NCBI GenBank assembly: GCA_030267565.1
Contig: BRXU01000023.1
Coordinates: forward strand, 1,959,001-2,023,000
DNA length: 64,000 nucleotides
Direction: 5' to 3'
Source: Pleodorina starrii
Taxonomy: Eukaryota; Chlorophyta; Chlorophyceae; Chlamydomonadales; Volvocaceae
Every line of letters starts with the position of its first letter. Position 1 is the stretch's first letter. The notes under the pieces were generated by a model. That model ran no database searches and had not been told where the DNA came from. It saw only the letters and a list, made by a program, of their open reading frames with translations. Position numbers and translations under genes: made by a program. Below are positions 39,849 through 52,178 of the stretch, in pieces.

Positions 39849-42800
39849 CACACCAACGCAAGCAAACACTGCGCGGCAGCCCTGGAGCCGCCACCGGCCG
39901 CAACCCTCCCAGCATGCGCGCGGGGCCGGTTCACCGAGTGTGTGCTCCGTTGGGGGGGCCACCGCCTGCATATCTGCAACATCTACCTTCCCACGGGCTC
40001 CACCGCAGTGGCAGCGGATACACGACGCCTTTTGTTCAGCAACATTCTCGCTGCCACAACGACGCGTGTTGCAGCCGCAGACAACGACACCACCCTCATC
40101 TGGGCGGGCGACTTTAACTTCGTGGAGGACCCGGAGCTGGACTCGTCAGCGGGCCCAGGGGGCCGTCGAGGGGACGGGCCGATAGCGGACATGAGACGGC
40201 AGGCGGGCCCCATCATGGTTGACACCCACCGACACCTCCACCCCCAGGGCCGCGACTTCACCCACCTGTACCGCGCGCCCATCCCGGGGGGCTCCCGCCT
40301 CGACCGCATCTACATCAACCAACCCATGCTGCCGTACATATGCCACACCGCCATCACCTTCCACACACCGTCAGACCACAGGATCGCGGTGCTGCACCTG
40401 CTGCCACGCCGGAGTGAGGAGCGGGGCCCAGGCATCCGGCGCACCCGCCTGGCCTTCACGGGGCACGAGGACCTCGCAGCCAGCATGGACGCCTGGATCC
40501 GCAGCCAGTGTGCGGAGGCGCCCTCTGCCGAGAACAATCCGGCAGGCCTGATCGCGTGGTGGCCGGGCTTCAAACGCCGCCTCGCCAGCCTGGCCCACCG
40601 GCTCAACAAAGCAGCACAGCAACGCAGGCAGCGGCCCGGCACCCGTGCCCGGGAGGCACTCACAGCGGTTCAGCTGGCCCAGCAGGCAGTTGATGCAGCG
40701 CCCACAGCACCCCAGCCGCTGCAGCAATTAGCGGAGGCACAGGCGGCCTTAGCCAGGGCACACCAAGAGGACGGCCGCAAGGCAGCGAAAGAAACACGCG
40801 CCCATTGGCTCCGGGCGGGTGAGCGGGCCGGCCCCGCCCTGACAGCATTCCTGCAAGCCCAGACGGCCGAGCAACAGCCCGCCCCAGTCGCGCTCCAAGC
40901 ACGCACCGGTCGCCTGGTCACCAATCCAGCACAACTGCCGCAGGTCGTAGCGGATTTCTGGGCCGAGATCTGCCGGACACCCACTTTCGTCAGCCCCGAT
41001 GCTCGACAGGCGGTGCTAGCACAGCTGTCTGCGGCCAACATCAGGCTCCCCACTGAGGCGGATGAGCAGCTGGGCTCCAAAACCATCACAGCAGCAGAGC
41101 TGCGAGTCGCGCTGGTCAAGAGCCAGCCCGGCAAGGCACCAGGATGGGACGGCATCCCAGCCGACCTGTACCGCAAGTTCTGGTCCGCCATTGGCCCCAC
41201 CATGGCCGGCCTATTCACGGCAATTGGCATGACGGGGCAGGTGCCGGCCGGTTTCCTTGAGGGCGTTATCACGGTGCTCTACAAGAAGGGCGACCCCAAA
41301 CAGCCCGGTAACTACCGCCCCATCACGCTGCTGTGCTCAGACTACCGTCTGCTCGCCAAGGTGCTGGCCAACCGCCTGGGCCCAGCCCTGGGAAGCGTCA
41401 TCTCCCCCGAACAATCGGCCTTCCTCCCCAAACGACTCATCGGGGCCAGCGTGATGTTCCTGCGCCACCTATCCCACCTCCTCCGCAAGCAGAACCGCCG
41501 GGGCCTCCTGGCGTTCCTGGACTTCGCGAAGGCATACGACACGGTGGACCGTGGCTTCCTGCTGGCCGCAATGGAGACGATGGGGGCGGGCCCGCAGCTG
41601 TGCAGCTGGGTACAGCTGCTACTCAGCAACACGCAGGCACGAGCCATGGTCAACGGCTTCAAATCGAGGCTGGTCGTGATGGAGGCAGGTGTGCGGCAGG
41701 GGTGCCCCCTTGCGCCCCTGCTGTACCTCTTTGTCGCTCAGGCCCTGCTATGCTGGCTACAGAGCCGAGACGTGGGAGTCAGACTACTACCCAGTGCTCC
41801 AGACCGCATCACAGCCTGCCAGTTCGCGGACGACACCGAAGTGGCGCTCGAGAGCGAGGAGTCCGTGCCATCCTTCCTGGAGGCCATGGAGACCTTTGCC
41901 CGGGCATCAGGCCAACGCCTCAATCTGGATAAAGTAGAGCTTCTGAGGGTGGGCGCCGAGAACCCGCAGCAGCAACCACAACCGGCGGGCAGGCAACAGC
42001 CGCAGCCACCGCAGCAGCAACACCAGCCGCAGCAGGAAACCATTGGCGGGCTCAAAGTGGTCACCACCGCCACAGCCCTGAACTTGCCGGTGGACAACCG
42101 GCCCAGCCCCCCGCAGCCCGACTGGCCCAAGATGCTGGCGGGGGCCTACAAGCGGATGCAGCGGCTCTCCCGCTTCCCGCTGTCGGCCTTTGGCCGGGCC
42201 ACCGCTGCGTCAGCCTACGGCCTGCAAACGGTCACCTGGCACATGGAGCACGGCGGGCCGCCCCCGGACAGCACGCTGAACCACATCGGGCGGCTGACGG
42301 CCCGCCTAGTCGACCGGCGACAGGGCCCAGAGGACCGGGGCCAGCGCCTCACCGGCATACCCAGCAGTCTCCTGGCCGGCCACCCATCGGCCGGGGGCTT
42401 TGGCCTGCTACCGCTCTCCCAACACATTCGCGCGCGCCACGCGGTCTGGGCCGTACGCTTCATGACGCAGGCTATGCCGACGGCAGGAGATGGGGAAGGG
42501 GGTGTGGGAGCTGAGGCGGCCGCGGAGGCAGGCGGGGATGGCGGGGGGGCAGTGGCAGCCGGCAGTGAGGCCAGGGTCCTACACCCTTGGATCCGCACAC
42601 TGTCCGCCTACCTGGAGCTCGTCCACCCCGCTTTCCAGCCGTGGGCCCTGACAACTGCCCGGGCCACGGGGCCCTGGCTCGGCGGCAGCGACCTGCCCGC
42701 CGACATCAGCCGGATCGTGGGGGCCCTGGGGCACCTGCCACCGCCGGAGGACATTGGCAGATCTCCGCTGGTGCCCGGCGACTGGTGCTGGGGGGCCGCG

Positions 42801-43984
42801 CTGTGGGGCAACCCGCTGCTGCCCAACGCCGCCAACGACGCAAACGTCGTGGCCGTCAGCCGTCGACCGGGCCTGGAAGCATACCATGCGGGGCTAACGT
42901 CATGCAGGAAACTGCGCACGGTAGGAGACCTGGTACGGGTATGGGTGACACTGGACGGCAGCCAAGCCACCACCCTCCAAGGAGCGGCCTGGCATGAGTG
43001 GGCCCGGGAGCACCTCGACCCAGCCGCGACCCCAGCCCAGCTGCAGGACAAGGAAACGGCCCGTGCAGCTCTGGGGGCCTTGCATAACGATATCAGCCCG
43101 GCCTGGCTGGAGGCAGCGGGTGTGGTGGAGACCAGGCTACAGCAGCAGCGGCAGCAGGCGGAGGCGGAAGGACTCCAGCAGCAACAGCAACCGCCGGCAC
43201 CGCCACCGCCAGTTTGCGCGCAGGTGATGGCCATGATCGTCGGGCGACTGGGGTGGCGCCTTCCCGGGGGAACGGACGCAGTGCCGCTCCGCCGCCTGAC
43301 GGTCAGCCAGGCGACACAACTACAGGACGGGCCGGCCAGCGAGCGGCGAGTGGCTTTGGTCACCAAGTTTGTGCGGGAGGCCCTGAGCACGCCGGAGAAC
43401 CAGGCGCCTCCCCACCTCGCCGCCGAGCTCAGCCGTTTCCGGGCAACCCAGGCACGCCTGTGGTCCGGAGTGCGCTGGGAGAACGACAACAAGGAGACTA
43501 TGTGGCGCCTAGCGGTGGACGGCGTACCCCTGCCTGGCAACACACACCTGGTCCGGGTGCCCATTGAGGCGTGCGGGTGCGGGGCCTATGGGGAGGCCGA
43601 TGCCGGCCGACCCTGCTCCCCGCGACTGCACCACTTCTGGGAATGCCCGGTCGCGAGGGCCGTTCGGGAGCAGATCGACCGGCACCTGCCACCCCCCCAA
43701 GCAGCAGCGGGGGCCACCACCACCCGGCAGCAACTCTGGCTCGCCCAAGCGCCACCTGGGTGTGAGCAGGCCCCCTGGGACGTGATCGCCCTAGCGGCGC
43801 TGTCCGCCATGGAAGTCGGAAGGTGCTGCCTTCGAGCAGCAACCCGAAGGCAGGGGCGGGATGGGGCCGCAGCAGCGACGGGGCAGCAGCAGCAACAGCA
43901 GCAGCAACAGGTGCAGCCCCAGCCAGAGCAGCCCCAGCGACAGGGACCGCGCCAGCGGGCCATCACCGACTTCTTCGCCCGGGA

Positions 43985-43995
43985 GGGAGGGGCAA
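43985..43995. repeat. Target-site duplication, left copy (11 bp)
   Basis: The sequence gggaggggcaa is repeated exactly at 45257-45267. It brackets the Dualen-like insertion. Joining 43995 to 45268 keeps the host LINE reading frame. Confidence 0.85.
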
Positions 43996-45256
43996 TAATA
44001 ATAATAATAATAATAATACGCCCGACCGGAGGCCGAGGCGTGGGTTAAGGGAGCAGAGGAGGTGGGGTGACGGGTTTCCCCGGTCCCAGTCCTCCCCCGC
44101 CACCGCGGTGGGGGTTGAGAACGAGTGTGTGTTGGTTATGTGCCCGTCTGCTGTGGCGTCTCGTGCGGGGCGCGTTCCATTTGCCGCCGGGTGATCACAA
44201 TCTTGTTGAGCGCCCGGACAGCGTGATCGTGGAGTTCGTTGCAGCATGTTTTGGCCGCTTCGCTGCCCGCCCCTAGGGTGCGGAGAAGGGGGCGTAAGTC
44301 TTTTCGGATGGTACCGGCGAAGCCTAGGCTGATGGCCTCCTGTGCTGTGTAGCAGACTTTCCATCCCTCCTTCGTGAGGAGCTTGGCTAGCTCGGTGTGT
44401 TGGTGGGCTTTGTCGTGTTGTTTCTGATTGTGGTTGGTATCTGCTGTGTATCCTATTTCTATGATGTGCACGGTGTGCTGACTGGGGTCCGGAGGTCCCA
44501 TGTATTCGGCCTCTTGTGCCTCATTGAGAGGGATGCTAGGGATGAGGAGTAGATCGGGGCGCATTTTGAGCCGTTCTTCCTCCGGGGTGTTTGGGAGCAG
44601 CCAGTGCGGTAGTCTTGTGCCTGCTACATAGTCCGGCCGGTCGTCTGCGGGGCAGGCGTCCATGACCGTGTAGCAGCCCCCGTTGATTCCCCGAGCGAGC
44701 GTACTGGTGATGGTTTGAACCGCCTGATTGTGCCGAAGAATGTATAGGGCGCGCATCCGTGGGTGGCGGCAGCCACCCAGGATATGCCCCCCGGAGTCGG
44801 GGTTGTGGCACAGGGGGCAGCTTCCTGACGCAACTGGGCCTCCCGGGGCCAATGATTTCCTGAAGCGGTTCGCGAGCTTGGCGTTCCATAGTTGGCCGTA
44901 CAGGTAGTCGAAGCACCGTTTGGCGTGCTTGTGTCGGCCTATCTTGCGCTGTAGGGTGCGTGCGCTGGCGTTGATGTCCAGGTCGGGTATGGTATTGGCA
45001 ACAAACTTCATGTAATCTGTCTCATTTGTGTAGCCCGAGTGCGTTTCCGGACGCACTAGGGCTTCGATGCCCCGGTTGAGGTCGTTGGCAAAGTGCCCAG
45101 CATTCTTCTCAGGCCCATGTATCTTCCGTAGCCACCAGTATTGGTTACGTGGGTTATTGTCAGATGTTTCGGTTGTGCTCAGTGCGTCGGGGTCGAGCTT
45201 TGCAAGGCCTCGCGCGGCCCGTACGGCTGCTTTATCTGCTTCTTCGTTGTATTTCA
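43996..45256 (-). mobile_element. Dualen/RandI-like LINE, 5'-truncated, nested in the L1-like LINE
   Basis: The insertion lies on the minus strand. Its 3' end is at the left, with an (ATT)n tail (plus strand ATA repeats to about 44018) and about 115 bp of 3' UTR. Its 5' end is truncated at about 45256 inside the RNase H domain. The tail, the 5' truncation and an 11-bp target-site duplication are the signature of target-primed reverse transcription. Confidence 0.85.
44136..45254 (-). pseudogene. C-terminal part of a Dualen-like ORF: RNase H end, zinc knuckle, restriction-like endonuclease
   Basis: Read on the minus strand, the frame begins within an RNase H domain (NEEADKAAVRAARG, the conserved last Asp region). 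It continues through a linker to a CCHC-type knuckle (CPLCHNPDSGGHILGGC), then RPDLLLIP and HIIEIGYTAD with a following Lys-rich helix. That matches the PD-(D/E)xK pattern of LINE restriction-like endonucleases. RNase H plus this endonuclease in one LINE is known from Dualen (RandI) elements, first described in Chlamydomonas. The upstream AP endonuclease and reverse transcriptase are missing because of 5' truncation. The frame is intact to its stop at 44136. Confidence 0.78.
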
Positions 45257-45267
45257 GGGAGGGGCAA
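45257..45267. repeat. Target-site duplication, right copy (11 bp)
   Basis: An exact copy of 43985-43995, immediately before the point where the L1-like ORF resumes in frame. Confidence 0.85.
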
Positions 45268-45587
45268 CACAGCAGGAGGGACCCGCGCTGAACGCCCCCG
45301 CGGGTGAATCACCGACGCAGGAAGCAGGGGCCGGAGAGGTGGCGGCGGGGGAAGCGGCGGCGGCAGCAGTAGGGGCAGCAGCGGCAGCAGCGCGGGGTGC
45401 AGCCGAAGCCTCGCCGCTGGAACGGGCGCGCGCCCGCGCGGTGACGGACTTCTGGGCGCGCTTGCGCTCGTTCGCGGCGCTGGAGAGCCCCCGGCACGGC
45501 TGGGACAGAGTGGGGCCGCAGCACCCCATCCTAGCGGTCGTTGAGGAGCGAATGCGGTGCGCAGCCCCGGTGGAGATCACGGCCTAA

Positions 45588-47040
45588 GCAGCTGTGCTAG
45601 TGACGGGGCAGGGGCGTTGGTTGGAGGGGAGGAGGGAGCGGGCGGTGGGGGGGAGGAGGGTGGGGGGGATTGGAGGGCTGGGGGGGGAGCCTGGAGAGGG
45701 CGAGTGGAGCGAGGAGAGCAGGAAGGGCGGTGGGCAAGGGGAGGGCTGGGCGTGCGGGCAAGGGTTTCCTGGCCGAGGGTCTCGTGGGCTAGCAGGGAGG
45801 GGAAGGAGCAGGCCTGTGTGCTTTGTCTGGTGTGAGTGTGGGTGTGTACCCTCTTCCCGGGAGACGGGGCCCGTCGAGGAGTAAGGGGCGGTTTTGTGCT
45901 GTCTGGCGGCTGAGGAGTGCGGCGCGGGAGGCCTGCAGTTTTGGCGCTTTAGGGAGAGGGAGAGGTGGAGAGGGAGGGGTTGCAGAGGGAGGGTAGGTGG
46001 TGCTGGGCTCCGCAGGCGGCCAGGGACGGAGGGGCAGGTTTTCTCTGCGTGGTAGGCGAGGGCAGGCAGCGCCTATGAGCCGTGCCCCGTAGTGGGTTTT
46101 CCAGGGGGGCGCCGCGCCGGCTTGTCATCCCCCCCGCGGCCGTGGGTGTTTGTTTTGCCCCGCGCTGGGCAGTGTCGGGGAACCTGTAGCCCCCAGGAGG
46201 AGGCCGCCTGGCGGGCCAACGTGCGGTTGGGTGCTTTAGTGAGCGGTTCCTGCAGCAGCACCTTGGTTGTCGTGTTCGTTGTGGCAGTTGGGCTCCTTGC
46301 TGTGCTGGCTTTCGTGGGAGCCCTTGGTGAGGGGACTCAGCCCCTCGTTCTCGTGAGGGACCTTGTCTGGGGGCCTAGGTGGGCTTTCCCTTGCCTCGTT
46401 TTTTTTCTGGGCTGCGGTGGTGCCGCCCCGTTGTCGTGGGCCCCTGCCCCAGGGGTAGAGGGCGTTCAGAGGCACTCTTTGCGTAGAGCTCTAGAGCCCC
46501 GTGAGCGCGCGAGGAGGCTGGCCAGGTGGGGGGTGGTAGCTAGTCTTGGTAGGCGTTTTTGGTTGAGGTGTGTGACGCCTCTCGCGTGGCTCCCGCTAAG
46601 CGCGGCCCGCAGTCGTCTGCGCCGCTGAGTTGGTTGGCCAGGGGCCGTGGTGGGTGCCCCTGGCTGACGCGAGTGAGGGAGTGAGGCGCGCGCGGCGGAA
46701 CAGACGGACGTAGCCGCGCGCCCGCCCCTGCGCTGTGTCTCGGCCCGGTCAGGGCCCCCGGTGCTCGTCCTGTCTCAGGGCGAGTCGCCCACAGTGTAAC
46801 ACCCGTTAACATCAAACACTGCACACACAGGATTAAGCCGGGTCATCAGCAGAGCTCGACGGGCCCTGAAACGGGGCCGTGTATCCCAAATGCAACGGCC
46901 CCCCTCAAGAAACATTTAGGTGCACTAGGCGCTGGCCGAACGCCGCTCAGATCCAGCATAACGAACCATTACGTCAAACAGCTCTGAAAATCAGGTTGAG
47001 ACCCATACCAGCTTAGGGCTCAAGCTGAACGCACTTGCCA
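45588..47040 (+). other. G-rich LINE 3' UTR and flank, no gene
   Basis: After the LINE stop the plus strand is strongly G-rich, with GGGAGG and GGGGAGG runs, up to about 46700. The open stretch at 46092-46628 has no domain and the composition of the surrounding UTR. A change of composition follows at about 46790-46830. From 46830 to 47040 there is unique sequence in which I see nothing. Confidence 0.5.
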
Positions 47041-47079
47041 CTTGGGGTTTGGGGGGACGGGGGGTGGGGTGGGGGGGGG

Positions 47080-47280
47080 GTGGGGGGGTATATAGGGTTG
47101 TAGGGTTATAAGGGTAAGGGTTAATAGGGGTTATATAGGGGTTACATTGGGTTTTATAGGGGTTAATATAGGGTTAATATAGGGTTTATACGGGTTATAT
47201 AGGGGTTATATATAAACCCTATAGTTTATATAGGGTTTATAGGGGTTGTATAGGGGTTATAGGGTTATAAGGTTTTATTT
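47080..47280. repeat. Degenerate TATAGGGTT-type, telomere-like repeats
   Basis: Irregular variants of TATAGGGTT, TATAGGGGTT and TAATATAGGGTT are repeated. They resemble decayed telomere units and mark the left entry into the AT-rich island. Confidence 0.7.
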
Positions 47281-47479
47281 TTATATATATTTTTTTATTT
47301 GTTAACTACTTGTTTGTTTATTTGTTAAGTTATTATTTATTACTTTTTTATTGTTTATTTACTATGTATTGATGGGGGGTCAGTACCCGTGTGTGTACGT
47401 GCACGAGTGTACGTGTGCTTGTGTATGTGCACGTGTGTACGTGCATGTGTTTACATGTGCGTGTGTACGTGCGTGTGTG

Positions 47480-47606
<127 letters not shown>

Positions 47607-47786
47607 GGGTTTTTTAGTTATTATTTATTATAATTATTTATTATTATAATAATTTATTTATTCTATTAATTATTAATTACTTATTACTTATGTATTAATT
47701 TTTAGGAGGATTGGGGGGTGGGGGGTGGGGGTTTTAGGGTTTTAGGGTTCTAAATTTTATAAGGGTATTAGGGTTTTATATAAATA

Positions 47787-48879
<1,093 letters not shown>

Positions 48880-49509
48880 AATATAGTTATTATTATTTAA
48901 TAACTATTTGTTTGTTTAATTGTTTAGTTATTATTTATTACTTATTCATTATTTATTTACTATTCATTGATGGGGGGGTCAGTACCCGCGTGGGTACGTG
49001 CACGAGTGTACGTGTGCATGTGTACGTGCTCGTGTGTACGTGTGCATGTGTGTACATGCACGAGTGTACATGTGCATGTGTACGTGCGCGTGTGTACATG
49101 TGTGTGCGTGTGTGTACATGCACGTGTGTACGTGTGCATGTGTACATGTGCGTGTGTACGTGCATGTGTGTTTGTGTTTTATAATAACTATTTATTATAA
49201 TTATTTATTTATTATTTATTACTTATTTATTAATATTCAGGGAGGTTGGGGGGTTGGGGTTGGGGGTTTTAGGGTTTTAGGGTTTTAGGGTTTTTGGGTT
49301 TTAGGGTTTAATAAGGGTATTGGGTTTTTATATAAATTTCTTATGATTATTAATATAGTTATTATTATTTAATAACTATTTGCTTGTTAATTGTTTAGTT
49401 ATTATTTATTACTTATTCATTATTTATTTACTATTCATTGATGGGGGGGTCAGTACCCGCGTGGGTACGTGCACGAGTGTACGTGTGCATGTGTACGTGC
49501 GCGTGTGTA

Positions 49510-49873
49510 TGTCACGACACACTGCGTCTCTGGCACATCGGGTAGTGCTCCGCGCCCATATATGACTGAATCTAGCGGCCAAAGACATCTGCATCCGTAC
49601 TGCAGACTGGTAAAGGTGACTCGAGCTTGTTGGGCAGGCCTGACCGGGCCTTTCTATCGTAGCCGGGCTTTAGGGATCCTGCCGTACTTGGATCATGAGC
49701 GGCACTCAGCTCCCGCTCAGGCAGTGATCGCCGGAGTGACGGCACTCAGATCCCGTCTTCCGGAGTAGATTCCGCGGCATTCCCCCATCCTTGACCGAGG
49801 AGGGGTTTCCTGGTGTAGATCGTACAATCCAGGCTTTTGACACGCTGTGTCAATTACGCTGTGTGTCGTGACA
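49510..49873. mobile_element. Short non-autonomous element with inverted ends, copy 1 (364 bp)
   Basis: It starts TGTCACGACACAC and ends GTGTGTCGTGACA, a perfect 13-bp inverted repeat. It has no coding capacity. It is inserted in satellite unit 3 together with copy 2. The flanking TGTA at 49506-49509 is matched by TGTA at 50361-50364 after copy 2. Confidence 0.8.
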
Positions 49874-49875
49874 GC

Positions 49876-50360
49876 TGTCACGACACACTGCGTCTCTGGC
49901 ACATCGGGTAGTGCTCCGCGCCCAACCCCCCCCACACCAGAAACCCCGAATTGGGTTTTTCGTGGGGAACACCTCACCAGTGGCCGGCCGTGTGATTCGA
50001 ACCCACGCCGCGTACCGCTAGACGGGGTTCCCGCAACTCCCCCCATATATGACTGAATCTAGCGGCCAAAGACATCTGCATCCGTACTGCAGACTGGTAA
50101 AGGTGACTCGAGCTTGTTGGGCAGGCCTGACCGGGCCTTTCTATCGTAGCCGGGCTTTAGGGATCCTGCCGTACTTGGATCATGAGCGGCACTCAGCTCC
50201 CGCTCAGGCAGTGATCGCCGGAGTGACGGCACTCAGATCCCGTCTTCCGGAGTAGATTCCGCGGCATTCCCCCATCCTTGACCGAGGAGGGGTTTCCTGG
50301 TGTAGATCGTACAATCCAGGCTTTTGACACGCTGTGTCAATTACGCTGTGTGTCGTGACA
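49876..50360. mobile_element. Same element, copy 2 (485 bp, longer internal form)
   Basis: It is in the same orientation and nearly identical to copy 1, except for about 120 extra bases at 49923-50044. It has the same inverted ends. Two bases (GC) separate it from copy 1, so the junction 49861-49888 is a perfect palindrome. TGTA at 50361-50364 forms the right target-site duplication of the pair. Confidence 0.8.
49923..50044 (-). other. tRNA-like segment inside copy 2
   Basis: On the minus strand it has an A-box-like CGTCTAGCGGTA and a B box GGGTTCGAATC with a nearly paired T arm (GTGGG/CACAC). The two boxes are too close together to hold an anticodon arm, and the acceptor ends do not pair. 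So this is a tRNA-derived fragment and not a working tRNA. Confidence 0.6.
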
Positions 50361-51636
50361 TGTACGTGTGCATGTGTGTACATGCACGTGTGTACGTGTG
50401 CATGTGTACATGTGCGTGTGTACGTGCATATGTGTTTGTGTTTTATAATAACTTTTTATAATAATTATTTATTTATTATTTATTACTTATTTATTAATAT
50501 TCAGGGAGGTTGGGGGGGTTGGGGTTGGGGGTTTTAGGGTTTTAGGGGTTTATAAGGGTATTGGGTTTTTAGATAAATTTATTATTACTATTATTATTAT
50601 AATAGTTATTATTATTTGTTAACTACTTGTTTGTTTAATTGTTTAGTTATTATTTATTACTTATTTTATATTTATTTACTATTCATTGATGGGGGGGTCA
50701 GTACCCGCGTGGGTAGGTGCACGAGTGTATGTGTGCATGTGTACGTGCGCGTGTGTACGTGTGCATGTGTACATGTGCGTGTGTACGTGTATGTGTGTTT
50801 GTGTTTTATAATAACTATTTATTATATTTTTTTATTATTTATTACTTATTTATTAATATTCTGGGAGGTTGGGGGGGTTGGGGTTGGGGGTTTTAGGGTT
50901 TTAGGGGTTTATAAGGGTATTGGGTTTTTAGATAAATTTATTATTATTATTATTATGATTATTAATATAGTTATTATTATTTAATAACTATTTGTTTGTT
51001 AATTGTTTAGTTATTATTTATTACTTATTCATTATTTATTTACTATTCATTGATGGGGGGGTCAGTACCCGCGTGGGTACGTGCACGAGTGTACGTGTGC
51101 ATGTGTACGTGCGCGTGTGTACGTGTGCATGTGTGTACATGCACGTGTGTACGTGTGCATGTGTACATGTGCGTGTGTACGTGCATATGTGTTTGTGTTT
51201 TATAATAACTTTTTATAATAATTATTTATTTATTATTTATTACTTATTTATTAATATTCAGGGAGGTTGGGGGGGTTGGGGTTAGGGGTTTAAGGTTTTA
51301 GGGGTTTATAAGGGTATTGGGTTTTTATATAAATTTATTATTATTAATATAGTTATTATTATTTAATAACTATTTGTTTGTTTAATTGTTTAGTTATTAT
51401 TTATTACTTATTTATTATTTATTTACTATTCATTGATGGGGGGGTCAGTACCCGCGTGGGTAGGTGCACGAGTGTATGTGTGCATGTGTACGTGCGCGTG
51501 TGTACGTGTGCATGTGTACATGTGCGTGTGTACGTGCATGTGTGTTTGTGTTTTATAATAACTATTTATTATAATTATTTATTTATTATTACTTATTTAT
51601 TAATATTCAGGGAGGTTGGGGGGTTGGGGTTGGGGG

Positions 51637-51692
51637 TTTTAGGGTTTTAGGGTTTTAGGGTTTTAGGGTTTTAGGGTTTTAGGGTTTTAGGG
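51637..51692 (+). repeat. Interstitial telomere-type repeat (TTTTAGGG)7
   Basis: Seven perfect consecutive copies of TTTTAGGG, the telomere unit known for Chlamydomonas reinhardtii, sit inside an AT-rich satellite unit. Shorter or imperfect runs occur at the same place in other units (near 49267, 50529 and 50890). Confidence 0.95.
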
Positions 51693-52147
51693 TTTTATAA
51701 GGGTATTGGGTTTTTATATAAATTTATTATTAATAATATAGTTATTATTATTTAATAACTATTTGTTTGTTTAATTGTTTAGTTATTATTTATTACTTAT
51801 TCATTATTTATTTACTATTCATTGATGGGGGGGTCAGTACCCGCGTGGGTAGGTGCACGAGTGTATGTGTGCATGTGTACGTGCTCGTGTGTACGTGTGC
51901 ATGTGTGTACATGCACGAGTGTACATGTGCATGTGTACGTGCGCGTGTGTACATGTGTGTGCGTGTGTGTACATGCACGTGTGTACGTGTGCATGTGTAC
52001 ATGTGCGTGTGTACGTGCATGTGTACATGTGCGTGTGTACGTGCATGTGTGTTTGTGTTTTATAATAACTATTTATTATAATTATTTATTTATTATTTAT
52101 TACTTATTTATTAATATTCAGGGAGGTTGGGGGGTTGGGGTTGGGGG

Positions 52148-52178
52148 TTTTAGGGTTTTAGGGTTTTAGGGTTTTAGG
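52148..52178 (+). repeat. Interstitial telomere-type repeat (TTTTAGGG)3-4 at the satellite edge
   Basis: Three full TTTTAGGG copies and a partial fourth end the last satellite unit. Unique sequence starts immediately afterwards. Confidence 0.9.

Larger units (their letters stand above)
39849..45587 (+). pseudogene. LINE ORF2: AP endonuclease, reverse transcriptase, zinc knuckle; split by insertion
   Basis: The frame is open from the truncated left edge to 43995 and resumes at 45268-45587 (stop TAA). Endonuclease (exonuclease-endonuclease-phosphatase fold): WAGDFNFVEDPELD (from about 40107), SRLDRIYI, and SDHRIAVL with catalytic-type D/H residues. Reverse transcriptase: GKAPGWDGIPADLY, GNYRPITLL, FLDFAKAYDTVDR, GVRQGCPLAPLLY and the FADD catalytic box at 41823-41834. 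Near the C-terminus is a Cys/His knuckle (CGCGAYG..CSPRLHHFWEC), a Gln-rich run, and QRAITDFF at 43953-43976, a match to the PCNA-interacting QxxIxxFF pattern. The product would nick target DNA and prime reverse transcription there. This copy lacks its 5' end and is interrupted, so it is non-autonomous. The family is the L1-type clade common in Chlamydomonas. Confidence 0.9.
39849..46800 (+). mobile_element. L1-like LINE, 5'-truncated, carrying a nested LINE
   Basis: The element body starts abruptly inside the endonuclease domain at the edge of the minisatellite. The coding part runs to 43995 and, past a nested insertion, from 45268 to 45587. A G-rich 3' untranslated region follows. The right end is not sharply defined: unique GC-rich sequence ends around 46800-47040, before AT-rich repeats. 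No target-site duplication could be recognised for this copy. Confidence 0.8.

Noticed and set aside
46092..46628. 178-codon plus-strand ORF
   Set aside because: It lies in the G-rich LINE 3' region, has no domain or introns, and its composition equals the flanks.
49960..50044. A functional tRNA gene on the minus strand
   Set aside because: A and B boxes are present but there is no anticodon arm and no acceptor pairing.
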